DNA of 64,000 nucleotides, from positions 5,914,384-5,978,383 of the forward strand of contig NZ_CP162005.1 in the NCBI RefSeq assembly GCF_040822065.1, written 5' to 3'. This DNA comes from Pedobacter sp. WC2423. GTDB lineage: Bacteria; Bacteroidota; Bacteroidia; Sphingobacteriales; Sphingobacteriaceae. The first letter of the stretch is position 1. Each line of letters begins with the position of its first letter. Under the pieces are notes generated by a model. It had not been told where the DNA came from and ran no database searches. It was given only the letters and a program-made list of their open reading frames with translations. Position numbers and translations under genes: made by a program. Shown piece by piece: positions 1 through 9,410 of the stretch.

Positions 1-1
1 G

Positions 2-436
2 GACGAAACGGCGCTGGAAGCTATGGTTTCTAAAAAGGGACCGAATAGTTTTTATGAATCCGTTGAAAATAGAAAAGAGTGCTGTTCCATCCGGAAGATC
101 GTGCCGTTAAAAAGAGCACTCAAAGGCAATCAATGCTGGGTAACCGGGATCAGAGCAGAACAATCTTTAAACCGTACAGACATGTCAAATCTGGAATGGG
201 ATGAAGAAAATCAGCTGATTAAGTTTCATCCGATTTTTTATTGGAGTCTGGATGAGGTCAAAGCCTATATTAAAAAGAACAACATTGTATACAATACCCT
301 TCATGACAAAGGATTTCCAAGCATTGGTTGTGCTCCCTGTACCAGGGCAGTTCAGGAAGGAGAAGATTTCCGGGCAGGAAGATGGTGGTGGGAAGATCAG
401 TCAAAGAAAGAGTGTGGTTTGCACGCCACAAAATAA
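2..436 (+). CDS. cysH: Assimilatory APS/PAPS reductase, C-terminal part (5' end outside window)
   Basis: Reduces activated sulfate (APS or PAPS) to sulfite with thioredoxin. The frame is open from the first bases, so the N-terminal part of this roughly 240-residue family lies upstream of the window; about 145 residues are visible. A CC pair (ECCSIRK) and a CxxC (GCAPCTR) are the four [4Fe-4S] ligands typical of the APS-reducing branch, and the C-terminal KKECGLH carries the catalytic cysteine. It sits 10 bp before cysD in an operon with cysD and cysN, which confirms a role in sulfate assimilation. Substrate choice (APS rather than PAPS) is inferred from the cysteine pairs and from the absence of a visible APS kinase. 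Confidence 0.95.
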   Translation, partial: DETALEAMVSKKGPNSFYESVENRKECCSIRKIVPLKRALKGNQCWVTGIRAEQSLNRTDMSNLEWDEENQLIKFHPIFYWSLDEVKAYIKKNNIVYNTLHDKGFPSIGCAPCTRAVQEGEDFRAGRWWWEDQSKKECGLHATK

Positions 437-446
437 AGAGAAGCAC

Positions 447-1352
447 ATGAGTAAATATAATTTAGATTATTTAGACGAATTAGAAGCAGAAGCTATTCAT
501 ATTCTGCGTGAAGTAGCGGGGCAGTTTGAAAAACCGGCATTGCTTTTCTCTGGTGGAAAAGATTCTATTACGCTGGTCAGGCTTGCTGAAAAGGCTTTCC
601 GTCCGGGTAAATTCCCTTTTCCGCTGGTACATATCGATACGGGGCATAACTTTCAGGAAACGATTGACTACCGCGATGAGATGGTAGAACGTTTAGGTGA
701 AAAACTGATCGTAGGTTATGTACAGGAATCAATTGATAACGGCAAAGTAATCGAGCAGAAAGGTAAAAATGCAAGCAGAAATGCTTTGCAGACTGTTACT
801 TTACTGGATACCATTGCGCAACATGGTTTTGATGCTTGTATCGGCGGTGCCAGAAGAGATGAAGAAAAAGCGAGAGCTAAAGAACGTATTTTCTCTGTAA
901 GGGACGAATTTGGCCAGTGGGATCCTAAACGTCAGCGTCCTGAACTTTGGAATATCTATAATGGCAGAATCCATAAAGGTGAAAATGTAAGGGTATTCCC
1001 TATCAGTAACTGGACGGAGCTTGACGTATGGAATTATATCCGCAGAGAAAAAATGAGTTTGCCGTCTATTTATTTTGCACATCACAGAGATTGCATTACC
1101 AGAAACGGACAATTAATGGCTGCATCACCTTTCCTGAATATGGATGACGCAGATATGGTGACGCACCGTAAAGTGAGGTTCCGTACTGTAGGAGATATGA
1201 GCTGTACTGCGGCAGTAGAATCTGATGCTGATCAGATAGATGATATTATAGATGAAATCAGCGCATCAAAAATAAGTGAACGTGGTGCCCGCCTGGACGA
1301 TAAAGTGTCTGAAGCAGCGATGGAAGACCGCAAAAAAGGAGGATACTTTTAA
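447..1352 (+). CDS. cysD: Sulfate adenylyltransferase subunit 2
   Basis: Small catalytic subunit of ATP sulfurylase, forming APS from ATP and sulfate together with the CysN GTPase. The PP-loop SGGKDS is at about residues 35-40, followed by conserved blocks such as IGGARRDEEKARAKER and RPELWN. At 301 residues it matches the usual CysD length. An in-frame open stretch extends upstream to 252, but it overlaps cysH and encodes nothing CysD-like, so the start is placed at 447, just after cysH. The stop codon overlaps the cysN start by one base (TAATG), indicating translational coupling. Confidence 0.96.
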   Translation: MSKYNLDYLDELEAEAIHILREVAGQFEKPALLFSGGKDSITLVRLAEKAFRPGKFPFPLVHIDTGHNFQETIDYRDEMVERLGEKLIVGYVQESIDNGKVIEQKGKNASRNALQTVTLLDTIAQHGFDACIGGARRDEEKARAKERIFSVRDEFGQWDPKRQRPELWNIYNGRIHKGENVRVFPISNWTELDVWNYIRREKMSLPSIYFAHHRDCITRNGQLMAASPFLNMDDADMVTHRKVRFRTVGDMSCTAAVESDADQIDDIIDEISASKISERGARLDDKVSEAAMEDRKKGGYF

Positions 1353-2602
1353 TGAATATACTTAAGTTTTTTACAGCAGGAAGTGTTGATGATGGGAAAA
1401 GTACCCTGATCGGCAGATTATTATATGATACAGGCTCTATTCTGGCAGATCAGCTGGAGGCTTTACAGCAATCGAACCGTAAAAACGATGATGGTACAAT
1501 TGATCTGGCTATTTTAACCGATGGGCTGCGGGCAGAAAGGGAACAGGGGATCACTATTGATGTGGCTTACAAGTACTTTCAGACTGAAAAAAGAAAGTTT
1601 ATTATTGCAGATACACCCGGTCATATTCAGTATACCCGCAATATGGTTACTGGCGCATCTACAGCAAATCTGGCTATTATTCTGGTAGATGCAAGAAATG
1701 GTGTGGTAGAACAAACCATCAGGCATTCTTACCTGGTTTCTCTGCTTGGGGTAAGCCATGTGGTGATCTGTATCAATAAAATGGATATGGAAGGTTACAG
1801 TGAAGAGGTTTTTAATACGATCACTGAAAACTATAAAAAAATGGCTGCAAAGCTGAATTTACAGGAGATTACTTTCATCCCGGTGAGTGCTTTAAAAGGT
1901 GATAATATTGTCCATAATTCTGAGCATATGCCTTGGTATAAAGGGACTAGTTTGCTGGATTTTCTGGAAACAGTAGAAGTTATTGTGAACCAGGATCTGC
2001 ATTATGCAAGGATGCCTGTGCAATGGGTTATCCGTCCTCAAACTGAAGCGCTGCATGATTACAGAGGTTATGCCGGCCGGATTTTGAGTGGTGCTTTTAA
2101 GGTAAATGATAAAGTTACTGTTTTACCTTCGGGCAATAGTTCTGTAATTGACAGCATTGAAATCTTTGAGCAGACCCCTGAAGAGGCGACCGCCGGGCAG
2201 TCTGTGACGCTGCACCTGAAAGATAATATTGATATCAGCAGGGGAGATGTACTGGTAAATTCAAGCTATTTGCCACAGCGTTCTCAATTGATAGAGGCCG
2301 ATTTATGCTGGATGGATAATAAGCCGATGGATGATTCTATTACTTATTTTTTACAGCATAACAGTAAACTGACCAAGTGTAAGATCAGGGAGATCCTGCA
2401 TAAGGTAAATATTAATACTTTAGAAAAAGAGGAAACTCACGAATTCAGATTAAATGATATAGGCCGTGTGGTCATTAAAACGGCTGATGAACTGGCTTTC
2501 GATTTATATACTGAAAACAAAGCCAATGGTTCAGCCATATTGATTGATGGACGTACAAATTTAACCGTAGGCGCATTGATGTTCAGAGCTGTAGTTGAAT
2601 AA
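1352..2602 (+). CDS. cysN: Sulfate adenylyltransferase subunit 1 (GTPase)
   Basis: EF-Tu-like GTPase subunit that drives APS synthesis by CysD. The G1 loop GSVDDGKST is at residues 10-18, G3 DTPGH at 87-91 and G4 NKMD at 142-145, followed by beta-barrel domains. It is 416 residues long and ends after the barrels, so there is no fused CysC (APS kinase) domain. It is the last gene of cysH-cysD-cysN and is followed by a strong intrinsic terminator. Confidence 0.96.
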   Translation: MNILKFFTAGSVDDGKSTLIGRLLYDTGSILADQLEALQQSNRKNDDGTIDLAILTDGLRAEREQGITIDVAYKYFQTEKRKFIIADTPGHIQYTRNMVTGASTANLAIILVDARNGVVEQTIRHSYLVSLLGVSHVVICINKMDMEGYSEEVFNTITENYKKMAAKLNLQEITFIPVSALKGDNIVHNSEHMPWYKGTSLLDFLETVEVIVNQDLHYARMPVQWVIRPQTEALHDYRGYAGRILSGAFKVNDKVTVLPSGNSSVIDSIEIFEQTPEEATAGQSVTLHLKDNIDISRGDVLVNSSYLPQRSQLIEADLCWMDNKPMDDSITYFLQHNSKLTKCKIREILHKVNINTLEKEETHEFRLNDIGRVVIKTADELAFDLYTENKANGSAILIDGRTNLTVGALMFRAVVE

Positions 2603-2630
2603 AAATGAATAACATTCAATGATAAATAAG

Positions 2631-2662
2631 AAGGGATAAACCAGGGCGTTTGTCCCTTTTTT
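2631..2662 (+). terminator. Intrinsic terminator after cysN
   Basis: Inverted repeat AAGGGA-AAAC / GTTT-TCCCTT around a short CAGGGC loop, followed by a T run, 28 bp after the cysN stop. It separates the cys operon from the protease gene. Confidence 0.8.
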
Positions 2663-2727
2663 GATAGAAAAGGATTTTATAGTCAGATAGTGAGAAACTG
2701 GCATTATATTTAGCTATTGTTACAAGG

Positions 2728-4875
2728 ATGGATTTTAAATTATTTAAAGAAATGTTAAAAAGAATATTAGTGGCAACTTTTACCGCAGCCGTTCTGGCCT
2801 GCCAGGCTACTCCAAAACCACAGCAGGTGGTTGAGGGTATTCCAAATATTATGCCTGATGAGAAGCAAAGCCTGGTGGCCAGGCAAGTCGTTGCATTGAT
2901 AGAAAATTACAACTATAAAAAGATAGTGGTCAATGATTCTATCTCTTCGATTGTACTGGATAAATATATCAAGGCGCTGGATCCTTACCGGAATTATTTC
3001 CTGGCTTCAGATATTAAAGACTTTGAACAGTTCAGGACCACACTGGACGATTCTTTCAGAGACGGCGATCTGAGTGCCCCATTTTACATCTTTAATGTTT
3101 ATTCCAAAAGATATAATGAAACGCTGGACTATGCGATGGCGCATATCAAAGATAAGTATGACTTTAATCAGCAGGATACCTATGTTTTTAACCGGGAGAA
3201 AATGCCCTGGGTAACTTCAATTGCGACACTGAATGATATCTGGAAGAAGAAAGTTAAATATGAACTGGTTAATTTAAAGCTGGCGGGAACTTCTGATGTT
3301 AAAAATGCGGAAACCTTAACCAAGAGATACAAGAACCTGAAATTACAGTCTTCTAAATTAAATAATCAGGACGTATTTCAATTACTGATGGATGCTTTTA
3401 CAGGTGCTATAGATCCGCATACCAACTATTTTAATCCATCCAATGCCAGCCAGTTTAATGAGCAAATGTCCCGTTCGATAGAAGGAATCGGTGCTTATCT
3501 GCAATCAGAAAATGATGTGCTGAAAATTGCAGAAGTGACACCAGGCGGGCCGGCCTACAAAAGTAAACAATTGCATGCAGGAGACCGGATTATTGGAGTT
3601 GCACAGGCAGATGGTGATTTTGAAGATATTATTGGCTGGAGACTGGATAATGCTGTTGCAAAAATCAAAGGACCTAAAGGAACTGTAGTGCGGTTGAAAA
3701 TAATCCCTGCAGGTCATGATATGTCTTCAAAGCCTGTGATTATAGAAATTACCAGAGAGAAGATCGTGATGGAAGATCAGTCGGCTAAAAAGGAGGTGAA
3801 AACGATACATGCGAATGGTAAACCTTATAAAGTAGGAATCATTAGTGTGCCTGCGTTTTATATAGATTCTAAAGCTGCAATGGCTAAAGAAGCTAATTAC
3901 AAAAGTACAACACGTGATGTCAGACTATTAATTGATACACTGAAAAATAAAGATAAAGTGGATGCGATCGTGATGGATCTTCGCGGTAATGGCGGAGGAT
4001 CTTTGCTGGAAGCTATTGACCTGACAGGTCTGTTTATTGACCAGGGACCTGTTGTTCAGGTAAAGGATCAAAAAGGAGAAGTTGAAGTGGATAGCGATCA
4101 GAACGCAGGCGTAGCCTGGAGCGGCCCGTTTGGTGTACTTGTAGACCGTACAACAGCTTCTGCTTCTGAGATCTTTGCAGGTGCCATACAAGATTATGGA
4201 AGAGGGGTGATTATCGGTACACAGACTTACGGTAAAGGAACTGTACAGCAGCCAATTGATCTGAATAAACTGGTTAATCCTTCAATTTTAGAGCGTTTGG
4301 CCAGCCTGGTGAAGCTGGATAGTGCAGGCAAGCCTGTTCAAAAAGCTGAAGTTCCTCAATTAGGACAGATCAATTTAACCATTGCTAAGTTTTATCGTGT
4401 AAATGGTAGCAGTACACAGCATAAAGGGGTGATGCCGGATATTACTTTACCTTCTTTTTATCCAATGGATAAAGTAGGTGAAGATACAGAAGCTTCTGCT
4501 TTACCATGGGATGAGATTCAAAAATCGAATTTTGCACCGGTAGCGAACCTGGCCACACTGAAAACAGAACTGGCTAAATTGCATGCAACAAGAATGGAGA
4601 AATCACTGGATTACAAGATTCTTGTTCAGGACATTACAGACATGAAAAAACGTAATCTGGAAACCTCAGTTACTTTGAATGAAAATAAATTGAAGTCTGA
4701 AAGGGATGTGCTGGAGGTTAAAGCTTTAGAAAAAATCAATAAATTGAGGGCGACAAGAGGATTGGCACCTGTTAAAAAGGGTGACAAAATCAAGAAGAGT
4801 GAGAATTTTGATTTCCTGGAAGATGAAACTTTAAGAGTAATGGCTGATTATATTCAATTGAAGCCCACAGTTTAA
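2728..4875 (+). CDS. prc: Carboxy-terminal processing (tail-specific) protease, S41A family
   Basis: Periplasmic protease cutting proteins at non-polar C-termini. The N-terminus has a hydrophobic stretch ending in VLACQ, so it is probably a lipoprotein. A PDZ domain follows (around residues 240-340), then the S41 catalytic core with TASASE (Ser478) and TYGKGTVQ (Lys503). The 25-residue Ser-Lys spacing equals that of E. coli Tsp Ser430/Lys455. The long C-terminal helical region matches the tail domain of Prc/Tsp, and 715 residues is the normal length. Transcribed alone between two terminators. Confidence 0.93.
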   Translation: MDFKLFKEMLKRILVATFTAAVLACQATPKPQQVVEGIPNIMPDEKQSLVARQVVALIENYNYKKIVVNDSISSIVLDKYIKALDPYRNYFLASDIKDFEQFRTTLDDSFRDGDLSAPFYIFNVYSKRYNETLDYAMAHIKDKYDFNQQDTYVFNREKMPWVTSIATLNDIWKKKVKYELVNLKLAGTSDVKNAETLTKRYKNLKLQSSKLNNQDVFQLLMDAFTGAIDPHTNYFNPSNASQFNEQMSRSIEGIGAYLQSENDVLKIAEVTPGGPAYKSKQLHAGDRIIGVAQADGDFEDIIGWRLDNAVAKIKGPKGTVVRLKIIPAGHDMSSKPVIIEITREKIVMEDQSAKKEVKTIHANGKPYKVGIISVPAFYIDSKAAMAKEANYKSTTRDVRLLIDTLKNKDKVDAIVMDLRGNGGGSLLEAIDLTGLFIDQGPVVQVKDQKGEVEVDSDQNAGVAWSGPFGVLVDRTTASASEIFAGAIQDYGRGVIIGTQTYGKGTVQQPIDLNKLVNPSILERLASLVKLDSAGKPVQKAEVPQLGQINLTIAKFYRVNGSSTQHKGVMPDITLPSFYPMDKVGEDTEASALPWDEIQKSNFAPVANLATLKTELAKLHATRMEKSLDYKILVQDITDMKKRNLETSVTLNENKLKSERDVLEVKALEKINKLRATRGLAPVKKGDKIKKSENFDFLEDETLRVMADYIQLKPTV

Positions 4876-4893
4876 TCATAAAATACTATCTTA

Positions 4894-4928
4894 AGAAGCC
4901 GTTTAAAATTCATTTTAAACGGCTTCTT
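4894..4928. terminator. Terminator after prc
   Basis: A 15-bp perfect stem (AGAAGCCGTTTAAAA and its complement) with a 4-nt loop, 19 bp after the prc stop. The A-rich left and T-rich right ends make it usable on either strand. Confidence 0.8.
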
Positions 4929-4961
4929 ACATTTTAACTATTACTGAACAAGAATAACCGA

Positions 4962-6260
4962 ATGACTATGGACTTATTACTCGTACTATTTGGGATAATT
5001 ATCCTGCTGATCCTGATCCTTAAGAAAGTAAGCCCTATGCTTGCGCTGCTGATCGTAGCAGTTGCTACGGGGCTGATGCTGGGCTTACCCGTAGAAAAGG
5101 TAATGGCTTCTGTGAGCAAAGGTATTGGCAGTACGATGGGTGATATGGTCATGGTACTGGCACTGGGGGCAATGGTTGGCAAGCTGGCTGAAGATAGTGG
5201 CGCGGCAAAGAAAATTGTATTCGTACTGGTCAGGATTTTCGGAATTCAAAATATTCAATGGGCTGTCCTGCTGACAGGTATTCTGGTGGGCATTCCTTTA
5301 TTTTATAATGCGGGTTTTGTGGTATTGATTCCATTGGTATTTACAATTGCCTCGGCTGCTAAGCTTCCTAAATTATATGTAGGTATACCCATGGCGGCGG
5401 CACTGTCTGTAACCCATGGTTTCCTTCCGCCTCATCCCGGCCCGGTTGCTTTAGCGAGTATTTTTCATGCAGATATTGGCCGTACCTTGATTTATGGTTT
5501 AATCATTAGTATTCCTGTAGCTATTATCGCTGGTATCTTTTTTCCAAGAGCGATTATCAAATTACCTAAAGCAGACCGGGCGCATCAGCAACTGGATTTA
5601 CAGGGGGAAGAAAACTTACCGTCTGCACTAAAAAGTTTTATCATTGCACTTTCCCCGATATTCTTTATTGTGGTGGGAACAGTTGGTGTGCTGATCACTC
5701 AAAATCCTTCGGCGCAGCATCTGTTGACTTTTATTGCAAATCCAACAGTAGCGTTAACTATGGCTGTTCTGATCACGATTGCTATTCAGCGTATGCCGAT
5801 GCAAAAAGCAATGGATTCTTGTGTAGAAGGAGTGAAGAGCATCGCGATGATTATCCTGATTATAGCTGCGGGCGGTGCTTTCAAGCAAATTCTGGTAGAC
5901 AGTGGAATTGGAGAACAGGTGAAAACATTAACCGGTGATCTGCATGTTTCACCCTTAATTCTAGGCTGGCTGATCGCTGCATTGTTGCGGGTTACATTAG
6001 GTTCTGCTACAGTAGCCGCATTAACGGCATCGGGCATGGTCATCCCTTTTATTACCGCAGGAGCTTCACCAGAACTCATGGTACTTGCGGTGGGGGCAGG
6101 AAGTTTAATGCTTTCTCATGTAAATGATACAGGTTTCTGGATGTTCAAAGAGTATTTTAACCTGAGTTTGAAAGAGACTTTTAAAACCTGGACAGTGATG
6201 GAGAGTCTGGTCTCTGTACTGGGCCTGATCGGAGTGATGCTGATGAGTCAGTTTATATAA
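4962..6260 (+). CDS. GntP-family permease (gluconate:H+ symporter type)
   Basis: Inner-membrane transporter of 432 residues with about 12 hydrophobic segments. Family blocks include TGLMLGLPVEKVM, GDMVMVLALGAMVGKLAEDSGAA, THGFLPPHPGPVALA and GSATVAALTASGM. GntP members carry gluconate, related sugar acids, D-serine or glycerate; nothing nearby (no gluconokinase or sugar-acid enzyme) fixes the substrate. ATG codons at 4962 and 4968 are both possible starts. It stands alone between two terminators. Confidence 0.9.
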   Translation: MTMDLLLVLFGIIILLILILKKVSPMLALLIVAVATGLMLGLPVEKVMASVSKGIGSTMGDMVMVLALGAMVGKLAEDSGAAKKIVFVLVRIFGIQNIQWAVLLTGILVGIPLFYNAGFVVLIPLVFTIASAAKLPKLYVGIPMAAALSVTHGFLPPHPGPVALASIFHADIGRTLIYGLIISIPVAIIAGIFFPRAIIKLPKADRAHQQLDLQGEENLPSALKSFIIALSPIFFIVVGTVGVLITQNPSAQHLLTFIANPTVALTMAVLITIAIQRMPMQKAMDSCVEGVKSIAMIILIIAAGGAFKQILVDSGIGEQVKTLTGDLHVSPLILGWLIAALLRVTLGSATVAALTASGMVIPFITAGASPELMVLAVGAGSLMLSHVNDTGFWMFKEYFNLSLKETFKTWTVMESLVSVLGLIGVMLMSQFI

Positions 6261-6282
6261 ATTAACTGCGAGAGGCATTGAT

Positions 6283-6330
6283 AAGCCCTGTTTAGATGAA
6301 CCATTAACCAGAGTAATCTAAACAGGGCTT
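6283..6330. terminator. Bidirectional terminator between convergent genes
   Basis: Perfect 15-bp stem AAGCCCTGTTTAGAT (6283-6297) with its complement at 6316-6330, placed between the stops of the convergent permease and DUF2490 genes. Confidence 0.8.
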
Positions 6331-6334
6331 TGAT

Positions 6335-7045
6335 TTAAAACCGGGTATATATTGCAAATTGAATGACGTTGTTTACCGAATTTGTACTTGCTCCTTTTAC
6401 GGCCTGGTTTAAATATCCTGCTTCCAGATCGAATTTCTTACTGAAACGATAGCCTAGTGCTGCATAAGCCCTGTTCTGATCAAAAAAATGACCACTCAAT
6501 TTATCTTTATGCTGAACATTAAAGAAAAGTTCATTTTGCAGGGCTGTAAACAGACCTTCTTCAAACTGCTGCGCTCCCTTCTTTAAAGGGATAAGGAAAC
6601 GGACAAAATATCTAAAACGTTGTGCAAATACATCCTGATCACGTATTTTTTCTACAAACCGCTGTTCTAACCTGAATCTGTGGCTCACATTGACTGTACT
6701 GATCTTATGCTTGTGAATGTATTGTTGCCAGATCCGGTGCTCCACAAGTTTATGTTCGCCAAGATCATCGATCTGATGATGAGTCTCACTTAATAAATAA
6801 CCGAGCGTCACATCATTTTGAGGGTTGATAAAATAAGTTATACCCGGTCTGAACAAGAAGTTTTTTACGTTATTCCAATTATCTGAAGACCTGACCTGAA
6901 CATCGAGGTGAGTCCCCCATTTTTCATTGATTTTAGTATTATTAAGTAAGAATAACCAGCCACTATGCTGAGAATTGGTCTGGGCCATGACAGTGGTCCC
7001 CAAAAAGCAGAGGGCTGTCAGCAAGAAAATGTAAATACGGATCAT
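6335..7045 (-). CDS. DUF2490 family outer-membrane beta-barrel protein
   Basis: 236 residues with a cleavable signal peptide ending in VMAQ, then alternating beta-strand sequence and a terminal aromatic (…IYTRF), typical of outer-membrane barrels. Blocks such as WGTHLDVQVRSSDNW, FLFRPGITYF and HRFRLEQRF match the DUF2490 family common in Bacteroidota. The function of the family is unknown. It is monocistronic and convergent with the GntP permease. Confidence 0.8.
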   Translation of the reverse strand: MIRIYIFLLTALCFLGTTVMAQTNSQHSGWLFLLNNTKINEKWGTHLDVQVRSSDNWNNVKNFLFRPGITYFINPQNDVTLGYLLSETHHQIDDLGEHKLVEHRIWQQYIHKHKISTVNVSHRFRLEQRFVEKIRDQDVFAQRFRYFVRFLIPLKKGAQQFEEGLFTALQNELFFNVQHKDKLSGHFFDQNRAYAALGYRFSKKFDLEAGYLNQAVKGASTNSVNNVIQFAIYTRF

Positions 7046-7103
7046 CTGATTTTATTTGTGTGTGTCGCTAAAATAACAACAATATTGAAAATACCCCATA
7101 AAA

Positions 7104-7133
7104 AACGGGATTAAGTATAAGCTTAATCCCGTT
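7104..7133 (-). terminator. Terminator after the M3 peptidase gene
   Basis: Perfect 12-bp stem AACGGGATTAAG / CTTAATCCCGTT with a 6-nt loop, followed on the minus strand by a T-rich run. It lies 17 bp past the peptidase stop. Confidence 0.8.
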
Positions 7134-7149
7134 CAATTGAAAATTCTTT

Positions 7150-9291
7150 CTATTTCGTAGTCAGACCACGGTTTTTCTCCATAGGGCCAATTTTTGGATC
7201 ATGCCCTCTGAATTCGCGGAACATCTTTCCATAATCTGCTGTATTTCCTTTGGATAAGATCATATCGCGGAAGCGCTGACCATTTACTCTGTTTAAGCCT
7301 CCGTTTTCTTCAAACCATGAATAAGCATCATCATCCAGCATTTCAGTCCATAAGTAGGCATAATAACCTGCACCATAACCTCCGCCCCAGATATGAGAGA
7401 AATAGCTGGTCCGGTAACGCGGTGGAACTTCAGCAAGATCCAGTTTCAACTGCTGTAATGAAGCCTTTTCAAATTCATCCGTGTTTTTTAGCGGTGCACT
7501 GGCCGGGATTTTATGCCATGCCAGATCTAAAGAAGCTGCGGCAAGAATCTCAGTCAGGTTATATCCCTGGTTAAAGGTGGCCGCTTTCTTAATTTTATCA
7601 ACTAAAACTTGTGGCATTAACTCTCCTGTTTTATAGTGAACAGCGTAGTTTTTAAATACCTGCGGATTTAATGCCCAATGTTCGTTAAACTGCGAAGGGA
7701 ACTCTACAAAGTCACGTGCTACATTTGTGCCTGATAAGCCTGGATATTGCTGATTGGCAAATAAACCATGCAAGCCATGTCCAAATTCGTGGAACATCGT
7801 TGTTACATCGCTGAAACTGATCAAAGCGGGCTGCCCTTCAGCAGGTTTGGTAAAATTACATACATTGTAAATTACTGGTTTAGTACCTAATAATTTAGAC
7901 TGTCCAACAAAATTAGACATCCATGCACCTCCTGATTTATTGTCGCGTTTAAAATAATCACAGTAGAACAGGCCGATTGTAGATTTATCTTTGTCAAATA
8001 CTTCAAAAACTCTGACATCTTTCTGGTAAACCGGAAGGTCATGACGTTCTGTGAAAGTAATTCCATACAATAAGTTTGCAGCATAGAAAACACCATTTTC
8101 TAAAACCTTATTCAATTCAAAATATGGTTTAACCTGGTTTTCATCCAGGTCATATTTTTGCTTTCTGACTTTCTCTGCGTAATAATCCCAATCCCATGGC
8201 TGGATTTTAAAACCTCCTTTTTCCAGATCTGCCTGAGCTTGAATAGCTGCGGCCTCAACTTTGGCTTTAGCAGTTGCAGCAGGAACTAACTGGGCGAAAA
8301 AAGCATCAACAGCTGCTGGTGTTTTAGCCATCTGGTCTTGCAGTTTCCAGCTTGCATAATCGGCAAAGCCTAACAGTTTAGCTTTATCAGCTCTTATTTT
8401 CGCAATACGTACAATCGTGCTGCGCGTATCATTGGCGTCTTGTTTTTCTGTACGGTTCCAGGAAGCCTTGAATATCTTCTCGCGTGTTGCACGGTTGGTT
8501 AGAGATTGTAAAATAGGCTGCTGCGTAGTGTTTTGTAAGGAAATTAACCATTTGCCTGGTTGTTTATTTGCTTTTGCATTTTGTGCTGCCGCATCCAATT
8601 CTCCTTGTGAAAGTCCGGCCAGCTCTGCCTGGTCTGAAAATAAAATTGCGCCTGCTTTGTTTGCTGCCAATAACAGGTTGGAGAATTTTGTACTTAAGGA
8701 AGCTTCTTCTTCATTCAGCTTTTTAAGTTTGGTTTTATCGGCGTCAGATAGTTTAGCGCCTGCTAATTCAAATTGCTGTTCGTAATACTCAATCAGCCTT
8801 TCAGACTCCTGATCAAGTTTCAATTGTCCGCGTTTCTCATAAATTGCCTGTACACGTTTGAATAATTTGGAATTCAGATAAATAGCATCCTGATGGGCTG
8901 CTTGTTTTGGCGCAATTGCTTCTTGTACTTTTTGCAGTTCAGGATTTGTATTCCCGCTTGTTAAGGCACTAAATACATTGTTTGTCCTGGTTAGCATCTG
9001 TCCGGTTTTTTCCATAGCCACCAAAGTGTTTTCAAAAGTCGGAGCAGCTGGATTATCTGCAATTTTTTGCATTTCTTCTAACTGAATTTTCATTCCCTGC
9101 TCTAAAGCAGGTTGAAAATCGTCATCCTTAATCTGATCAAAAGCTGGTGCCTGATAAGCAAGTTTACTCGCCCCGGAAAAAGGATTAGCAGAGGAGCCTG
9201 TTCGTGCATTACCGGATTTCTCCTTGTTATTTCCGCAGGATGCTGTCACTGCAATGATGGCCAAAAATGGCATGATGAATATTTTATTCAT
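7150..9291 (-). CDS. dcp: M3 family metallopeptidase, peptidyl-dipeptidase Dcp-like lipoprotein
   Basis: Zinc peptidase of the thimet oligopeptidase/Dcp family, which degrades short peptides. HEFGH is at residues about 501-505 within the block MFHEFGHGLHGLF; the downstream glutamate ligand region (EFPSQFNEHW) is also present. The N-terminus has a lipoprotein signal (AVTASCGN), so it probably acts at the periplasmic face of a membrane. At 713 residues it is of Dcp size. Dcp (releases C-terminal dipeptides) is preferred over OpdA from overall similarity; the exact specificity is not certain. Confidence 0.92.
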   Translation of the reverse strand: MNKIFIMPFLAIIAVTASCGNNKEKSGNARTGSSANPFSGASKLAYQAPAFDQIKDDDFQPALEQGMKIQLEEMQKIADNPAAPTFENTLVAMEKTGQMLTRTNNVFSALTSGNTNPELQKVQEAIAPKQAAHQDAIYLNSKLFKRVQAIYEKRGQLKLDQESERLIEYYEQQFELAGAKLSDADKTKLKKLNEEEASLSTKFSNLLLAANKAGAILFSDQAELAGLSQGELDAAAQNAKANKQPGKWLISLQNTTQQPILQSLTNRATREKIFKASWNRTEKQDANDTRSTIVRIAKIRADKAKLLGFADYASWKLQDQMAKTPAAVDAFFAQLVPAATAKAKVEAAAIQAQADLEKGGFKIQPWDWDYYAEKVRKQKYDLDENQVKPYFELNKVLENGVFYAANLLYGITFTERHDLPVYQKDVRVFEVFDKDKSTIGLFYCDYFKRDNKSGGAWMSNFVGQSKLLGTKPVIYNVCNFTKPAEGQPALISFSDVTTMFHEFGHGLHGLFANQQYPGLSGTNVARDFVEFPSQFNEHWALNPQVFKNYAVHYKTGELMPQVLVDKIKKAATFNQGYNLTEILAAASLDLAWHKIPASAPLKNTDEFEKASLQQLKLDLAEVPPRYRTSYFSHIWGGGYGAGYYAYLWTEMLDDDAYSWFEENGGLNRVNGQRFRDMILSKGNTADYGKMFREFRGHDPKIGPMEKNRGLTTK

Positions 9292-9410
9292 ATTCTATGA
9301 TAAATAGTTTGGCCTAATTTACGTAAAATATCAGATCATCATTTGTAATGAAGCAGAATCAAATTTTTTCACGTATATTTTGTCCTCATTTAAAGAAAAA
9401 CTGATACGCT

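Noticed and set aside
252..446. N-terminal extension of cysD
   Set aside because: It overlaps cysH in another frame and has no family similarity; ATG at 447 matches the CysD N-terminus.
8417..8785. 122-codon frame antisense to the M3 peptidase gene
   Set aside because: Shadow frame opposite a well-conserved coding sequence; Cys/Ser-rich product without known motifs.
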